Positions 51,297 through 59,955 of a stretch of 64,000 nucleotides of DNA are shown here, one piece after another. The DNA comes from Xanthobacteraceae bacterium (GTDB lineage Bacteria; Pseudomonadota; Alphaproteobacteria; Rhizobiales; Xanthobacteraceae). The translations under genes were made by a program, and so were the position numbers. Location of the stretch: positions 310,001-374,000 of the forward strand of contig JAHBZB010000003.1 of the NCBI GenBank assembly GCA_019635635.1. The letters run 5' to 3'. The notes beneath the pieces are model-generated. The model was given only the letters and a program-made list of their open reading frames with translations, ran no database searches and was not told where the DNA came from. Numbering within the stretch: the first letter of the stretch is position 1; every line of letters begins with the position of its first letter.

Positions 51297-51476
51297 ATGC
51301 CCGTAAATATTCTCATGCCCGCGCTTTCGCCCACGATGGAAAAGGGCAATCTCGCGAAGTGGCTCAAGAAAGAGGGCGACAAGGTTAAAGCGGGCGATGT
51401 GATCGCCGAGATCGAGACCGACAAGGCGACGATGGAAGTCGAGGCGGTCGATGAGGGTACGATCGCGAAGATCATG
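51297..51476 (+). repeat. Lipoyl-domain DNA repeat, copy 2
   Basis: Second copy of the near-identical segment described at 49911-50090. The first five codons differ, then the identity is very high to about codon 55. Confidence 0.8.
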
Positions 51477-52610
51477 GTGCCGGAAGGCACCGCCGACGTT
51501 CCTGTCAATCAGGTGATCGCGGTGCTTGCCGAGGAAGGCGAGGATGCGAGTGCTGCCGCGAAGGCGGCGCCCCCGGCGCCGAAACCGCAGGCGGCTTCCA
51601 CGACCAAAGCCGAAGAACCCAAAGCCGCTCCGGCTCCGGTGCAAGCTGCTCCTGCCGCGGCCTTCGCACCGGTAACTAACGGCAGTGGCGGGCGCGTGTT
51701 CTCGTCGCCGCTTGCGCGTCGGCTGGCAAAGGACGCGGGCATCGACCTCTCTCGGGTCAGCGGAAGCGGTCCCCATGGCCGCGTGATTGCACGCGACATT
51801 GAGGCGGCGCGTTCGGGCGGCGCGCAGATGCGCGCGCCTTCCGGCAGCGTCATGCCGGGCGTTTCCGCGCCGGGCGACGACCAGATCCGCGCGATGTACG
51901 AAGACGGCAGCTTCGATAGCGTGCCGCACGATTCAATGCGCAAGACGATTGCGCGGCGTCTGCTCGAGTCCAAGCTCACCATTCCGCACTTCTACCTGAC
52001 GACGGATTGCGACATCGGCTCGCTCCTTCGCGCGCGAGAGGAAATCAACGCCTCCGCGCCGCAGGACAAGGACGGCAAGCCCGTGTTCAAGCTTTCGGTG
52101 AACGATTTCATCATCAAGGCGATGGCGCTCGCGCTCCAGAAAATTCCGGACGCGAACGTGACCTGGACCGAGAGTGCGATGCTGAAGCACCGTCATTCTG
52201 ACATCGGCGTTGCAGTCGCAATCCCCGGCGGTCTGGTCACGCCAGTCATCCGCCATGCCGAAGGCAAGTCGCTCTCCGCGATCTCGAACGAGATGAAGGA
52301 TTACGCGGCGCGCGCGAAGGCGAAGAAGCTCAAGCCGAACGAGTTTCAGGGCGGAACGACCGCGATCTCGAACCTTGGCATGTATGGCGTGAAGGACTTC
52401 GCGGCGGTCATCAACCCGCCGCAGGCGACGATCCTTGCGGTCGGCGCGGGCGAAAAACGCGCGGTCGTGCGCGGCGGCGAAATTGTCGTTGCCGACGTCA
52501 TGACGGTCACGCTGTCCTGCGATCACCGGGCGGTAGACGGCGCGCTCGGCGCGCAATTGCTCGCGGCGTTCAAGACCATGATCGAAAAGCCACTTTCGAT
52601 GATGGCGTGA
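51297..52610 (+). CDS. pdhC: Dihydrolipoamide acetyltransferase (E2 of pyruvate dehydrogenase)
   Basis: E2 forms the core of the complex and transfers acetyl groups to CoA. The 437-residue protein has one lipoyl domain (residues 1-80, lipoyl-lysine in [17 protein letters not shown]), an Ala/Pro linker, a peripheral-subunit-binding domain (SSPLARRLAKDAGIDLSRVS, about 140-175) and the catalytic domain ending with the active-site motif SCDHRAVDGALGAQLL. It starts 9 bp after pdhB. Single-lipoyl E2 paired with a lipoylated E1 beta is the usual alphaproteobacterial arrangement. Confidence 0.97.
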   Translation: MPVNILMPALSPTMEKGNLAKWLKKEGDKVKAGDVIAEIETDKATMEVEAVDEGTIAKIMVPEGTADVPVNQVIAVLAEEGEDASAAAKAAPPAPKPQAASTTKAEEPKAAPAPVQAAPAAAFAPVTNGSGGRVFSSPLARRLAKDAGIDLSRVSGSGPHGRVIARDIEAARSGGAQMRAPSGSVMPGVSAPGDDQIRAMYEDGSFDSVPHDSMRKTIARRLLESKLTIPHFYLTTDCDIGSLLRAREEINASAPQDKDGKPVFKLSVNDFIIKAMALALQKIPDANVTWTESAMLKHRHSDIGVAVAIPGGLVTPVIRHAEGKSLSAISNEMKDYAARAKAKKLKPNEFQGGTTAISNLGMYGVKDFAAVINPPQATILAVGAGEKRAVVRGGEIVVADVMTVTLSCDHRAVDGALGAQLLAAFKTMIEKPLSMMA

Positions 52611-52640
52611 TATAGTCGCGAGGCCTGTGGGGTCCCGATT

Positions 52641-53159
52641 ATGGCGAATGGCGAAAAGCCGGTAAGCGGCAAAAGCAACGCGAATACGCTCGCCTATGTG
52701 TCCTTTTTCGTCGCGGCGCTGTCGCTCGCGACTTCAATGTATCAGGGCTACCTGAATACGCGCTTCGTCGATATCGTGCAGTCGAACGTCGCGCGTGGCG
52801 AGACGGCGCGGGTATGCAAGGACCTGATCGATGCGTTCTTCCAGATCAAGTTCACGGCGACGGTGCTCGCCTCAACAGTCGCGCGCGAGAAAGACGCTAA
52901 TGCGCCTGCTGTGATTTCCGCGTCCGCGGCGGCGCAGAACGCGGTGAGCCGGTTCTCGGCTTACGGCACTTATCTCGCGAACTTTCAGGGCGAAAAGAAA
53001 CGCGAGGAATATACCGTGCTGTCGCGCGAACTTGAGCGCATCGTCGGCACGGCGCAGCAGATGCCTCCCACCGATGCGGCAAAGCTGTTCGAGAAGGCCG
53101 ACGGGCTTTTCGGCGGGATGAACGACGACTGCGTGCGCAGCGCTACCGAGCGCTTCTAA
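52641..53159 (+). CDS. Hypothetical membrane-anchored protein after pdhC
   Basis: The 172-residue product has one membrane helix near the N-terminus (about residues 17-37, AYVSFFVAALSLATSMYQG). A soluble, largely helical part follows, with FVDIVQSNVARGETARVCKD and a C-terminal GGMNDDCVRSATERF. I do not recognise a family. It lies 30 bp after pdhC on the same strand and converges with the TRAP permease gene across 12 bp. Function unknown. Confidence 0.6.
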   Translation: MANGEKPVSGKSNANTLAYVSFFVAALSLATSMYQGYLNTRFVDIVQSNVARGETARVCKDLIDAFFQIKFTATVLASTVAREKDANAPAVISASAAAQNAVSRFSAYGTYLANFQGEKKREEYTVLSRELERIVGTAQQMPPTDAAKLFEKADGLFGGMNDDCVRSATERF

Positions 53160-53171
53160 GCCGCGAACGGC

Positions 53172-55073
53172 CTAGCGCCACTCCTCTTTCACCGGTGCTG
53201 CGACGACATTCCTTCGCTCCAGCCACTGCCAGCCAAGAACACTGCCGCAGATAAGGAAACCGGCGGCGTCGGTCCATAAGGAAGGGGCGACGAGCAGCAG
53301 GCCGCCGCCGACCAGAAGGATGCGTTGCGGCAGGTTCGCGCGCCCCAGGAAGAAGCCGTGCAAGCCGCCAGCGAGCAGCATGATGCCCATTACGGCGAGC
53401 AGGAAGCGCCAGATGATCCAGAGCCAGCTATCATGGATCATCAAGAGCGCCGGCTCATAGACGAACATGAACGGCACGATGAAGCCGGCGGCACCAACTT
53501 TCACGGCGGCCCACCCGCTACGCCAGAGGTCTGCTTTCGCGATGCCGGCCGCAGCGAAGACAGCGAGCGCGACCGGCGGCGTGATCGCGGAGAGCACGGC
53601 GAAGTAGAACGCGAACATGTGGGCGGCCGGTTCGATCACGCCGAGCTTGATGACGGCCGGGATCAGGAGTGCGGTCAGGATGATGTAGGCAGGGGTCGTC
53701 GGCATGCCCATGCCGAGTACGATCGCTGCCACCATGGTCAGCACCAACGCGAGCAGCAGCGTGTTCTGCGCAATGTGCGTTACGTATTGCGTGAAAACGA
53801 TGCCGAGATTGGTCTGGGTAATGACGCCAATTACGATGCCGGCGCAGGCGCAAGCCATGGCGACGCCGAGCGCATTCTTCGCGCCGTCGTAGAAAGCCTC
53901 GATCAGGTTTTCCCAGGTGCAGTTCACGCGCGTCGACTTGCGGAGCGCCGCGACCGGAAAGCAGGCGACCGTGCCTGCGAGTGCCGCAAGCGGCGCGCTA
54001 AAACCCGAATACATGACGACGAGGATTACGATGATCGGCAGAAAGAGATGTCCGCGTTCGGCCATCACGACGCGGAATTTCGGTAATTCGGAACGAGGAA
54101 CGCCGAGGATGCCGTGGCGTTTCGCCTCGAAATGCACCGCGCAGAAGCACGCGACGTAATACAGAATCGCGGGAATGATTGCCCAGATCACGACCTGGCC
54201 GTAGCTGACCTCCAGATTCTGGGCGAGCAGGAAGGCCGCAGCGCCCATGATCGGCGGCATGATCTGGCCACCGGTCGATGCGGTCGCTTCGACCCCGGCC
54301 GCGAAATGCGCAGGGAAGCCGGAGCGCTTCATCAGCGGAATGGAAATCGGTCCATCGACCATCACGTTCGCGACCGCGCTGCCCGAAATCGTGCCGAACA
54401 GGCTCGAGCTCACGACCGAAACCTTTCCGGGTCCGCCCGCGGTATGGCCGGTGAGAGACATCGCAAAATCCATGAACAACTGTCCGGTGCCGGTGCGTTC
54501 CATGAACGCGCCGAACAGCACGAAGATCAGGACGTAAGTCGCCGAAACCGAGATCGGGATACCGAAGATGCCCTCGGTGCCCATGTAGAGCTGCTCGAGC
54601 ACGCGGGTCGGCTCGGCCCGGAACAGCCAGAAGCCGTAGATCAGGAAAACGATTGCGGTGAGCGGCAGAGCCAGGCCGATCACGCGCCGGGTCGCTTCCA
54701 GTACGACGAGGATCATGATGACGGACATCACGATGTCCGCCGGGAACATCGGATCGATGCCGAAGGGCGTGCGCTCGTCGATGTATTTCTGGTTCAGCAG
54801 AAGATAGAGGATCGGCGCCAGACTGACCGCGAGGACCGCATAGTCTAGCAGTCCCGGCGTTTCGCTCTGTTTGCGGGCGAACATCGGGTAGAGCAGGAGC
54901 GATAGCGTGACCGCAAAAAGAACGTGCGTGCCGCGGAACAGCAGCGCCTCCGACGATCCGAAGACAATCGCCCAGATGTGATACACGCCCATCGCGATCG
55001 CGATCAGGATGGTCACGATGCGGAACAGCGTAGCGTGATTCAGCGTCGATCTCGCCGAACTGGTTGAACTCAT
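53172..55073 (-). CDS. TRAP transporter fused permease (DctQ-M type, TAXI system)
   Basis: The 633-residue inner-membrane protein has about 16 to 18 membrane helices. An N-terminal four-helix small-subunit-like region precedes the large permease domain with ERTGTGQLFMDFAMSLTGHT, GGPGKVSVVSSSLFGTISGS and VLGMGMPTTPAYIILTALLI, as in fused 4TM/12TM TRAP permeases. These are sodium-driven secondary importers that work with a TAXI-type binding protein, encoded just upstream at 55139-56089. The substrate is unknown; organic acids and glutamate are known for relatives. The pair is oriented against the pdh and lpd genes around it. Confidence 0.93.
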   Translation of the reverse strand: MSSTSSARSTLNHATLFRIVTILIAIAMGVYHIWAIVFGSSEALLFRGTHVLFAVTLSLLLYPMFARKQSETPGLLDYAVLAVSLAPILYLLLNQKYIDERTPFGIDPMFPADIVMSVIMILVVLEATRRVIGLALPLTAIVFLIYGFWLFRAEPTRVLEQLYMGTEGIFGIPISVSATYVLIFVLFGAFMERTGTGQLFMDFAMSLTGHTAGGPGKVSVVSSSLFGTISGSAVANVMVDGPISIPLMKRSGFPAHFAAGVEATASTGGQIMPPIMGAAAFLLAQNLEVSYGQVVIWAIIPAILYYVACFCAVHFEAKRHGILGVPRSELPKFRVVMAERGHLFLPIIVILVVMYSGFSAPLAALAGTVACFPVAALRKSTRVNCTWENLIEAFYDGAKNALGVAMACACAGIVIGVITQTNLGIVFTQYVTHIAQNTLLLALVLTMVAAIVLGMGMPTTPAYIILTALLIPAVIKLGVIEPAAHMFAFYFAVLSAITPPVALAVFAAAGIAKADLWRSGWAAVKVGAAGFIVPFMFVYEPALLMIHDSWLWIIWRFLLAVMGIMLLAGGLHGFFLGRANLPQRILLVGGGLLLVAPSLWTDAAGFLICGSVLGWQWLERRNVVAAPVKEEWR

Positions 55074-55098
55074 CGGACGCCCCCGGAGAAGATAAAAG

Positions 55099-55125
55099 AA
55101 CGGCGCGGAGTTTGTCCGCGCCGTT
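55099..55125 (-). terminator. Hairpin between the TRAP binding-protein and permease genes
   Basis: A perfect 11-bp stem (AACGGCGCGGA at 55099-55109, TCCGCGCCGTT at 55115-55125) with a 5-nt loop lies 14 bp after the binding-protein stop. Read on the minus strand it is followed by CTTTTATCTT, like a leaky terminator. It would let the binding protein be made in excess over the permease. Confidence 0.7.
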
Positions 55126-55138
55126 ATCGTTGTTCGCT

Positions 55139-56089
55139 TTAGTTGGTGGCTACGTCGATGCCGGCTTCCTTGTAGAAGCGAGCGGCGCCCTTATGGAACG
55201 GAACGCCGATGTTCTCGGCCATGGCCTTTGGCGTCAGCTTGCCGATGCCTTTGTTCACGGTCGCGAGAGTCGAAATGTTATCGGCGATCGCCTTGGTCAT
55301 CGCATAGACCGCGGCTTCAGGCATGCTGCACGATACGACGATATGCGTGGCGTAGCCGATCACCTGAACATCCTTATCGTTCTTCGGATAGGTGTTCGCC
55401 GGAACGGTGACGAGCGTGTAGCCGGGGTTGAGCTTCTTCATGCCGGCGTGGCTGCTGGAAAGGTCGAGCAGCTTCACGTCACGCGCCGCGGCAAGGTCCA
55501 TGACCGCGCCCGACGGGATCGCGGTGCCGAGCGAGAAGGCGACCGCGTGGCCGTCTTTCATCTGCGCAACCGAGTCCGTGTAGGAAACGTAGCTCATCTT
55601 TACGTCGTTGTAGGTCATCTTGTTGACCTCAAGCAGCTGCTTGGTGATGAGCTCGCCGGTATTGCCGCGCTGCTGCGTGGTGATGCTCTTGCCCTTCAGG
55701 TCGGCGACGGAATTGATGCCGGAATCGGCGAGCACCAGCATCTGGTAATACTGCGGGTAGAGCGTCGCGATGTTGCAGACTTTCTTGTGCGGCTTGTTGA
55801 ACGGCGGATTTCCCGCGACCGCGTCGACGGTCGAAATCGAGTTGCCGAAACCGATCTCGGCCTTGCCTTCCTCGATGCCGCGTACATTCGCGATGCCGGC
55901 GCCGGGCAGGTTCTGGATTTTCAGACCGGGCACCGCCTTTTCCCAAAGGTCCTTGAGCTGGCCGCCGAGTGGCACCCAGACGCCGCCTTGCGGGCCGGTC
56001 ATCAGGCGGACGTCCTGCGCAACTGTGGGCGTAGCGAAAGCGGCGACAATCCCCAAAGCGAGTACAGCCGCGGTCGTGTGGCGTTTCAT
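55139..56089 (-). CDS. TAXI family TRAP transporter solute-binding protein
   Basis: The 316-residue protein has a signal peptide (MKRHTTAAVLALGIVAAFAT, likely cleavage after VAQ) and the TAXI pattern: MTGPQGGVWVPLGGQLKDLW, NLPGAGIANVRGIEEGKAEI and GFGNSISTVDAV. It is periplasmic and delivers solute to the fused permease encoded downstream. The ATG at 56089 has a strong ribosome binding site (GGGAGA) and gives a proper signal peptide; a longer frame to 56176 is rejected. The substrate cannot be read from the sequence. Confidence 0.92.
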   Translation of the reverse strand: MKRHTTAAVLALGIVAAFATPTVAQDVRLMTGPQGGVWVPLGGQLKDLWEKAVPGLKIQNLPGAGIANVRGIEEGKAEIGFGNSISTVDAVAGNPPFNKPHKKVCNIATLYPQYYQMLVLADSGINSVADLKGKSITTQQRGNTGELITKQLLEVNKMTYNDVKMSYVSYTDSVAQMKDGHAVAFSLGTAIPSGAVMDLAAARDVKLLDLSSSHAGMKKLNPGYTLVTVPANTYPKNDKDVQVIGYATHIVVSCSMPEAAVYAMTKAIADNISTLATVNKGIGKLTPKAMAENIGVPFHKGAARFYKEAGIDVATN

Positions 56090-56295
56090 CGTTCTCTCCC
56101 AAGATGCGGAAGACGCGATGGTCTCCGCTTGTTTTTCTTGAATCGGAGGGTACGCGCGCGCAGGGCACGGGCACAAGGGTTTTTGGCCTTAGGATGTGCG
56201 TATGCGGAACCAGCAGGGCAGTCGTTCCGCGATGCGGCTGACGAGACGCCGATTGCCTGCTAAATGCCCATCTGAATTGGATTGGGCACTGCAAC

Positions 56296-57690
56296 ATGGC
56301 TGAAACGAACTTTGACGTGCTGATTATCGGAGGCGGACCCGGTGGCTACGTCGCGGCGATCCGTGCCGCGCAACTCGGCTTCAAAACTGCCGTTGTCGAA
56401 CGTGCCCATCTTGGCGGCATCTGTCTCAATTGGGGTTGCATTCCGACCAAGGCGCTGCTGCGCTCGGCGGAAATTTATCACTACATGCAACACGCGAAGG
56501 ACTATGGCCTGTCTGCGTCGAATGTGTCGTTCGACGCGTCGGCGGTCGTTGCACGTTCGCGCGCGGTGTCGAAGCAGCTCAATAGCGGCGTCGGCTTCCT
56601 GATGAAGAAGAACAAGATCACGGTGATCGACGGCGAGGCGAAGATCGCGAAGCCTGGAACCGTGAGCGTGACCGGGAAGGGCGCCGGCACCTATCAGGCG
56701 AAGCACATCATTATTGCCACCGGCGCGCGGCCGCGTGTGCTGCCGGGGATCGAACCCGACAAGAAACTGATCTGGACCTATTTCGAGGCGATGGTGCCCG
56801 AACAGATGCCCAAGTCGCTGCTCGTGATCGGATCGGGCGCGATCGGAATCGAGTTCGCTTCGTTCTATCGCACGATGGGCGCCGAGGTGACTGTCGTCGA
56901 AGTGCTGCCGCAGATTCTTCCGGTCGAGGACGAGGAAGTGGCGGCCTTCGCGCGCAAGCGTTTCGAGAAGCAGGGCATCAAGGTGATGACCGGCGCCAAA
57001 GTGACGAAGCTGGATAAGAAGTCGAACTCGGTTGTTGCCACTATCGACGACGGCAAGGGCAAGACGCAGACGCTTGAAGTCGATCGCGTCATTTCCGCGG
57101 TCGGCGTCGTCGGCAATATCGAGAATCTCGGCTTGGAGGCACTCGGCATCAAGACCGACCGCGGCACGATCCAAACCGACGCTTACGGCAAGACAAACGT
57201 CGCCGGCATTTACGCTATCGGCGACGTCGCGGGGCCGCCGATGCTCGCGCACAAGGCCGAGCATGAAGGCGTAATCTGCGTCGAAGCGATCAAGGGCATG
57301 AAGCCGCATCCGATGGAGAAGAACCGGATCCCCGGTTGCACCTATTGTAACCCGCAGATCGCTTCCGTCGGGCTCACGGAAAAGCGCGCGAAAGAAGAAA
57401 AGCGCGAAGTCCGCATCGGCCGCTTTCCGTTCGCGGGCAACGGCAAGGCGATCGCGCTCGGGGAGCCGGAAGGCTTTATCAAGACCATCTTCGACAAAAA
57501 GACCGGAGAATTGCTCGGCGCGCATATGATCGGTGCGGAAGTGACCGAGCTGATCCAAGGTTTCGTGATCGCGATGAATTGCGAAACCACGGAGGAAGAA
57601 CTAATTCATGCAGTATTCCCGCATCCCACGCTCTCCGAGATGATGCACGAGAGCGTCATGGATGCCTATGGCCGCGTGATTCATGTATAA
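56296..57690 (+). CDS. lpdA: Dihydrolipoyl dehydrogenase (E3)
   Basis: E3 reoxidises the lipoyl groups of 2-oxoacid dehydrogenase complexes with FAD and NAD. The 464-residue protein has the FAD motif IIGGGPGGYVAAIRAAQLG, the redox disulphide in GGICLNWGCIPTKALL, the NAD motif VIGSGAIGIEFASFYRTMGA and the C-terminal catalytic HPTLSEMMHES. The context (pdhABC 3.7 kb upstream, lipA downstream) ties it to pyruvate dehydrogenase, though alphaproteobacteria often have a second lpd in the 2-oxoglutarate dehydrogenase cluster. An imperfect inverted repeat (TGCCCA and TGGGCA) lies about 10-35 bp before the ATG. Confidence 0.97.
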   Translation: MAETNFDVLIIGGGPGGYVAAIRAAQLGFKTAVVERAHLGGICLNWGCIPTKALLRSAEIYHYMQHAKDYGLSASNVSFDASAVVARSRAVSKQLNSGVGFLMKKNKITVIDGEAKIAKPGTVSVTGKGAGTYQAKHIIIATGARPRVLPGIEPDKKLIWTYFEAMVPEQMPKSLLVIGSGAIGIEFASFYRTMGAEVTVVEVLPQILPVEDEEVAAFARKRFEKQGIKVMTGAKVTKLDKKSNSVVATIDDGKGKTQTLEVDRVISAVGVVGNIENLGLEALGIKTDRGTIQTDAYGKTNVAGIYAIGDVAGPPMLAHKAEHEGVICVEAIKGMKPHPMEKNRIPGCTYCNPQIASVGLTEKRAKEEKREVRIGRFPFAGNGKAIALGEPEGFIKTIFDKKTGELLGAHMIGAEVTELIQGFVIAMNCETTEEELIHAVFPHPTLSEMMHESVMDAYGRVIHV

Positions 57691-57726
57691 TGGGCTCGAC
57701 TGCTTTCGTAACAACGGGGTGACACA

Positions 57727-58014
57727 ATGAACGACGCACAGACGCTGCTCGGCAATCCGGCGGCAGGCTTCTTTCTTACGCTGATTATCGGGCTGATCGC
57801 AGGCTGGATCGCGGAGAAGGTGACATCCAGCAATCACGGGCTTTTCACGAACCTGATCGTCGGTGTCGCGGGTGCGTTCGTCGGCAACAAGCTCGCCGAA
57901 ATCGCGCAGATCCCGGTTTACGGGTTCTGGCGCGGGCTGATCTCTGCGAGCATCGGCGCGATCATCCTTATCTTCGTGTGGCGCGCGATCACCAGCCGCC
58001 GCTCGGCAATGTAA
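57727..58014 (+). CDS. GlsB/YeaQ/YmgE family (transglycosylase-associated) membrane protein
   Basis: The 95-residue protein has three membrane helices and the family pattern LIIGLIAGWIAEKV, then NLIVGVAGAFVGNKLAE and a C-terminal SASIGAIILIFVWRAI. Members are small stress-linked membrane proteins of unclear function; the name transglycosylase-associated is historical. It sits 36 bp after lpdA and 9 bp before lipA, probably in one transcript. Confidence 0.88.
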   Translation: MNDAQTLLGNPAAGFFLTLIIGLIAGWIAEKVTSSNHGLFTNLIVGVAGAFVGNKLAEIAQIPVYGFWRGLISASIGAIILIFVWRAITSRRSAM

Positions 58015-58023
58015 GCGGAGCCA

Positions 58024-58986
58024 ATGGCCGTCGTCATCGACACGCTGAAGAAAGCCGCCCGGCCGCGCCATCCCGAGAAGGCGCACCGGGCGGATACCGC
58101 GTTTCTTCCGAAACCGGACTGGATCCGCGTGCGCGCGCCCGGTCCGGGTGCGTTTGGCGAGACGGCGCGTCTGGTGCGCGGCAACGGCCTGCATACGGTT
58201 TGTGAAGAGGCCTCCTGCCCGAATATCGGCGAGTGCTGGGCGCAGAAGCACGCGACCTTCCTCATCATGGGCGATACCTGCACGCGCGCGTGCTCGTTCT
58301 GCAACGTAAAGACTGGCCTGCCCGGTGCGCTCGACGCCGACGAACCGCAAAAGGTCGCCGACGCAACCGCCAATCTCGGGCTGAAACATGTCGTCGTGAC
58401 CTCGGTCGATCGCGACGATCTGGCCGACGGGGGTGCTGAGCACTTCGCGCGCACAATCCGCGCGATCCGCGAGCACAACCCTGAAACTACGATCGAAGTG
58501 CTGACGCCGGATTTTCTCCGCAAGGACGGCGCGCTCGAAGTCGTCGTCGCGGCCGCGCCCGACGTGTTCAACCATAATCTCGAAACCGTGCCGTCGCTCT
58601 ATTTACCGGTGCGGCCAGGTGCGCGCTACTTCCACTCGCTGCGGATTCTTCAGCGCGTGAAGGAACTCAATCCGCGCATGTTCACCAAATCCGGTATCAT
58701 GGTCGGCCTCGGCGAGCAGCGGAACGAAGTGTTGCAGGTGATGGACGATCTGCGCTCAGCGGAAGTCGATTTCATCACCATCGGCCAGTATCTCCAGCCG
58801 AGCCGCAAGCATCACCCGGTCGCGCGTTACGTCACGCCGGATGAGTTCGCGAATTACGCCTCGATTGCGAAGGCGAAGGGCTTTCTCATGGTGTCGTCGT
58901 CACCGCTGACGCGCTCGTCGCATCATGCGGGCGAGGATTTCGAGCAGCTTCGCGCCGCGCGCGAGAACGCGCATAAGCGCGGCTAA
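58024..58986 (+). CDS. lipA: Lipoyl synthase
   Basis: LipA is a radical-SAM enzyme that inserts two sulphurs into protein-bound octanoyl groups to form lipoate. The 320-residue protein has the auxiliary cluster cysteines in [13 protein letters not shown] and the radical-SAM motif [10 protein letters not shown] (CxxxCxxC). [14 protein letters not shown] and [11 protein letters not shown] also match. Its products are the cofactors used by PdhB, PdhC and LpdA encoded just upstream. Confidence 0.98.
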   Translation: MAVVIDTLKKAARPRHPEKAHRADTAFLPKPDWIRVRAPGPGAFGETARLVRGNGLHTVCEEASCPNIGECWAQKHATFLIMGDTCTRACSFCNVKTGLPGALDADEPQKVADATANLGLKHVVVTSVDRDDLADGGAEHFARTIRAIREHNPETTIEVLTPDFLRKDGALEVVVAAAPDVFNHNLETVPSLYLPVRPGARYFHSLRILQRVKELNPRMFTKSGIMVGLGEQRNEVLQVMDDLRSAEVDFITIGQYLQPSRKHHPVARYVTPDEFANYASIAKAKGFLMVSSSPLTRSSHHAGEDFEQLRAARENAHKRG

Positions 58987-58991
58987 GTTCG

Positions 58992-59459
58992 ATGCAATCA
59001 TACCGCACAACGCGCCGCGTGAAGCACTCGGCGGCGAAGATGTTCGATCTGGTCGCGGATGTAGAGCGCTACCCGCAATTCGTGCCGATGTGCGAAAGCC
59101 TGCATGTGCGCAAGCGCAGCGGCGAGGCGGAAGGCGTTGAAATCATCATCGCCGACATGACCGTCGCCTATAAGATCATCCGCGAGACGTTTTCGAGCCG
59201 CGTTACGCTGGACCGGCCGAAACTCTCTATTCTTGTCGAGTATCTAGACGGGCCGTTCTCGCATCTCGAGAACCGCTGGCGCTTCCGGCCCGAAGGCGAA
59301 AAAGTGTCCGAGGTGGATTTTTTCATCGCCTACGAATTCAAGTCAAAGATGCTCGGCATGGTGATGGGCGCGCTATTCGACTCAGCGTTCCGGCGGTTTG
59401 CCGAGGCGTTCGAGAAGCGCGCCGATCAGGTCTATCGGGAAGCGCCTAAGACGGCTTGA
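58992..59459 (+). CDS. COQ10/RatA family ubiquinone-binding START-domain protein
   Basis: The 155-residue protein begins with RRVKHSAAKMFDLVADVERY, then PQFVPMCESLHV, and has ENRWRFRPEGEKVSEVDFFI and the helix VMGALFDSAFRRFAEAFEKR. This is the polyketide cyclase/START fold of the COQ10 (and E. coli RatA/PasT) family, thought to bind ubiquinone and help its use in respiration. It starts 5 bp after lipA. Its 3' end overlaps the cinA-like gene by 14 bp in convergent orientation. The toxin label used for RatA is not supported by this context. Confidence 0.9.
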   Translation: MQSYRTTRRVKHSAAKMFDLVADVERYPQFVPMCESLHVRKRSGEAEGVEIIIADMTVAYKIIRETFSSRVTLDRPKLSILVEYLDGPFSHLENRWRFRPEGEKVSEVDFFIAYEFKSKMLGMVMGALFDSAFRRFAEAFEKRADQVYREAPKTA

Positions 59460-59955
59460 TCGGCCCGGCGAGCATTTCCTCGAGCAGCGCAAAAGCCGCG
59501 ATCACCGAGCGGCGGCGGACTTCGCTCCGGCCGAGATCGCCGAAGCGGCATTCGCGGATGTGAAATTTCCCCTCGCGGCTGGCGCAGCCAAGGAAGACGA
59601 GGCCGACTGGTTTTTCCGGCGTGCCGCCATCCGGGCCAGCGATGCCAGTGACGGAGACCGCAAGACTCGTCTCGGCCGCATTGAGCGCGCCGAGTGCCAT
59701 CGCCTTTGCCACTTGCGCGCTTACCGCGCCGTATTCGTCGAGCAGATCTTTACTGACGCCGAGCAACACCTGTTTCGCCTTGTTAGAATAGGTGACGAAG
59801 CCGCGGTCGAAAATTCCGGAGGAACCCGGAATATCGGTGATCGTTGCCGCGATCAGCCCGGCGGTACACGACTCTGCGGTCGCGAGCGTCAGTCCGCGCG
59901 CGCGGCAGATGTCGAACACGCGTTGGGCTGCTTCTTTCGCTTCCTTGTCGATCAT
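59446..59955 (-). CDS. CinA C-terminal family protein (nicotinamide-nucleotide amidase)
   Basis: The 169-residue protein corresponds to the CinA/PncC amidase domain alone, without the N-terminal MoaB-like domain. Motifs are LATAESCTAGLIAATITDIP, with the catalytic Ser, GFVTYSNKAKQVLLGV and SVTGIAGPDGGTPEKPVGLV. The family deamidates NMN to nicotinic acid mononucleotide. The ATG at 59955 overlaps the ispDF stop by 4 bp, so the two are translationally coupled. The 3' end overlaps the COQ10-like gene. Confidence 0.92.
   Translation of the reverse strand: MIDKEAKEAAQRVFDICRARGLTLATAESCTAGLIAATITDIPGSSGIFDRGFVTYSNKAKQVLLGVSKDLLDEYGAVSAQVAKAMALGALNAAETSLAVSVTGIAGPDGGTPEKPVGLVFLGCASREGKFHIRECRFGDLGRSEVRRRSVIAAFALLEEMLAGPIKPS

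Noticed and set aside
49500-51929. An 809-codon open frame on the minus strand across pdhA, pdhB and pdhC
   Set aside because: Antisense to certain genes with low-complexity Arg-rich translation; a codon-bias artefact of GC-rich DNA.
58992-59955. A toxin-antitoxin pair formed by the RatA-like gene and its convergent neighbour
   Set aside because: The RatA-like protein fits the COQ10 ubiquinone-binding family in a lipA context, and the neighbour is a CinA amidase coupled to ispDF. The genes are convergent, not an operon.
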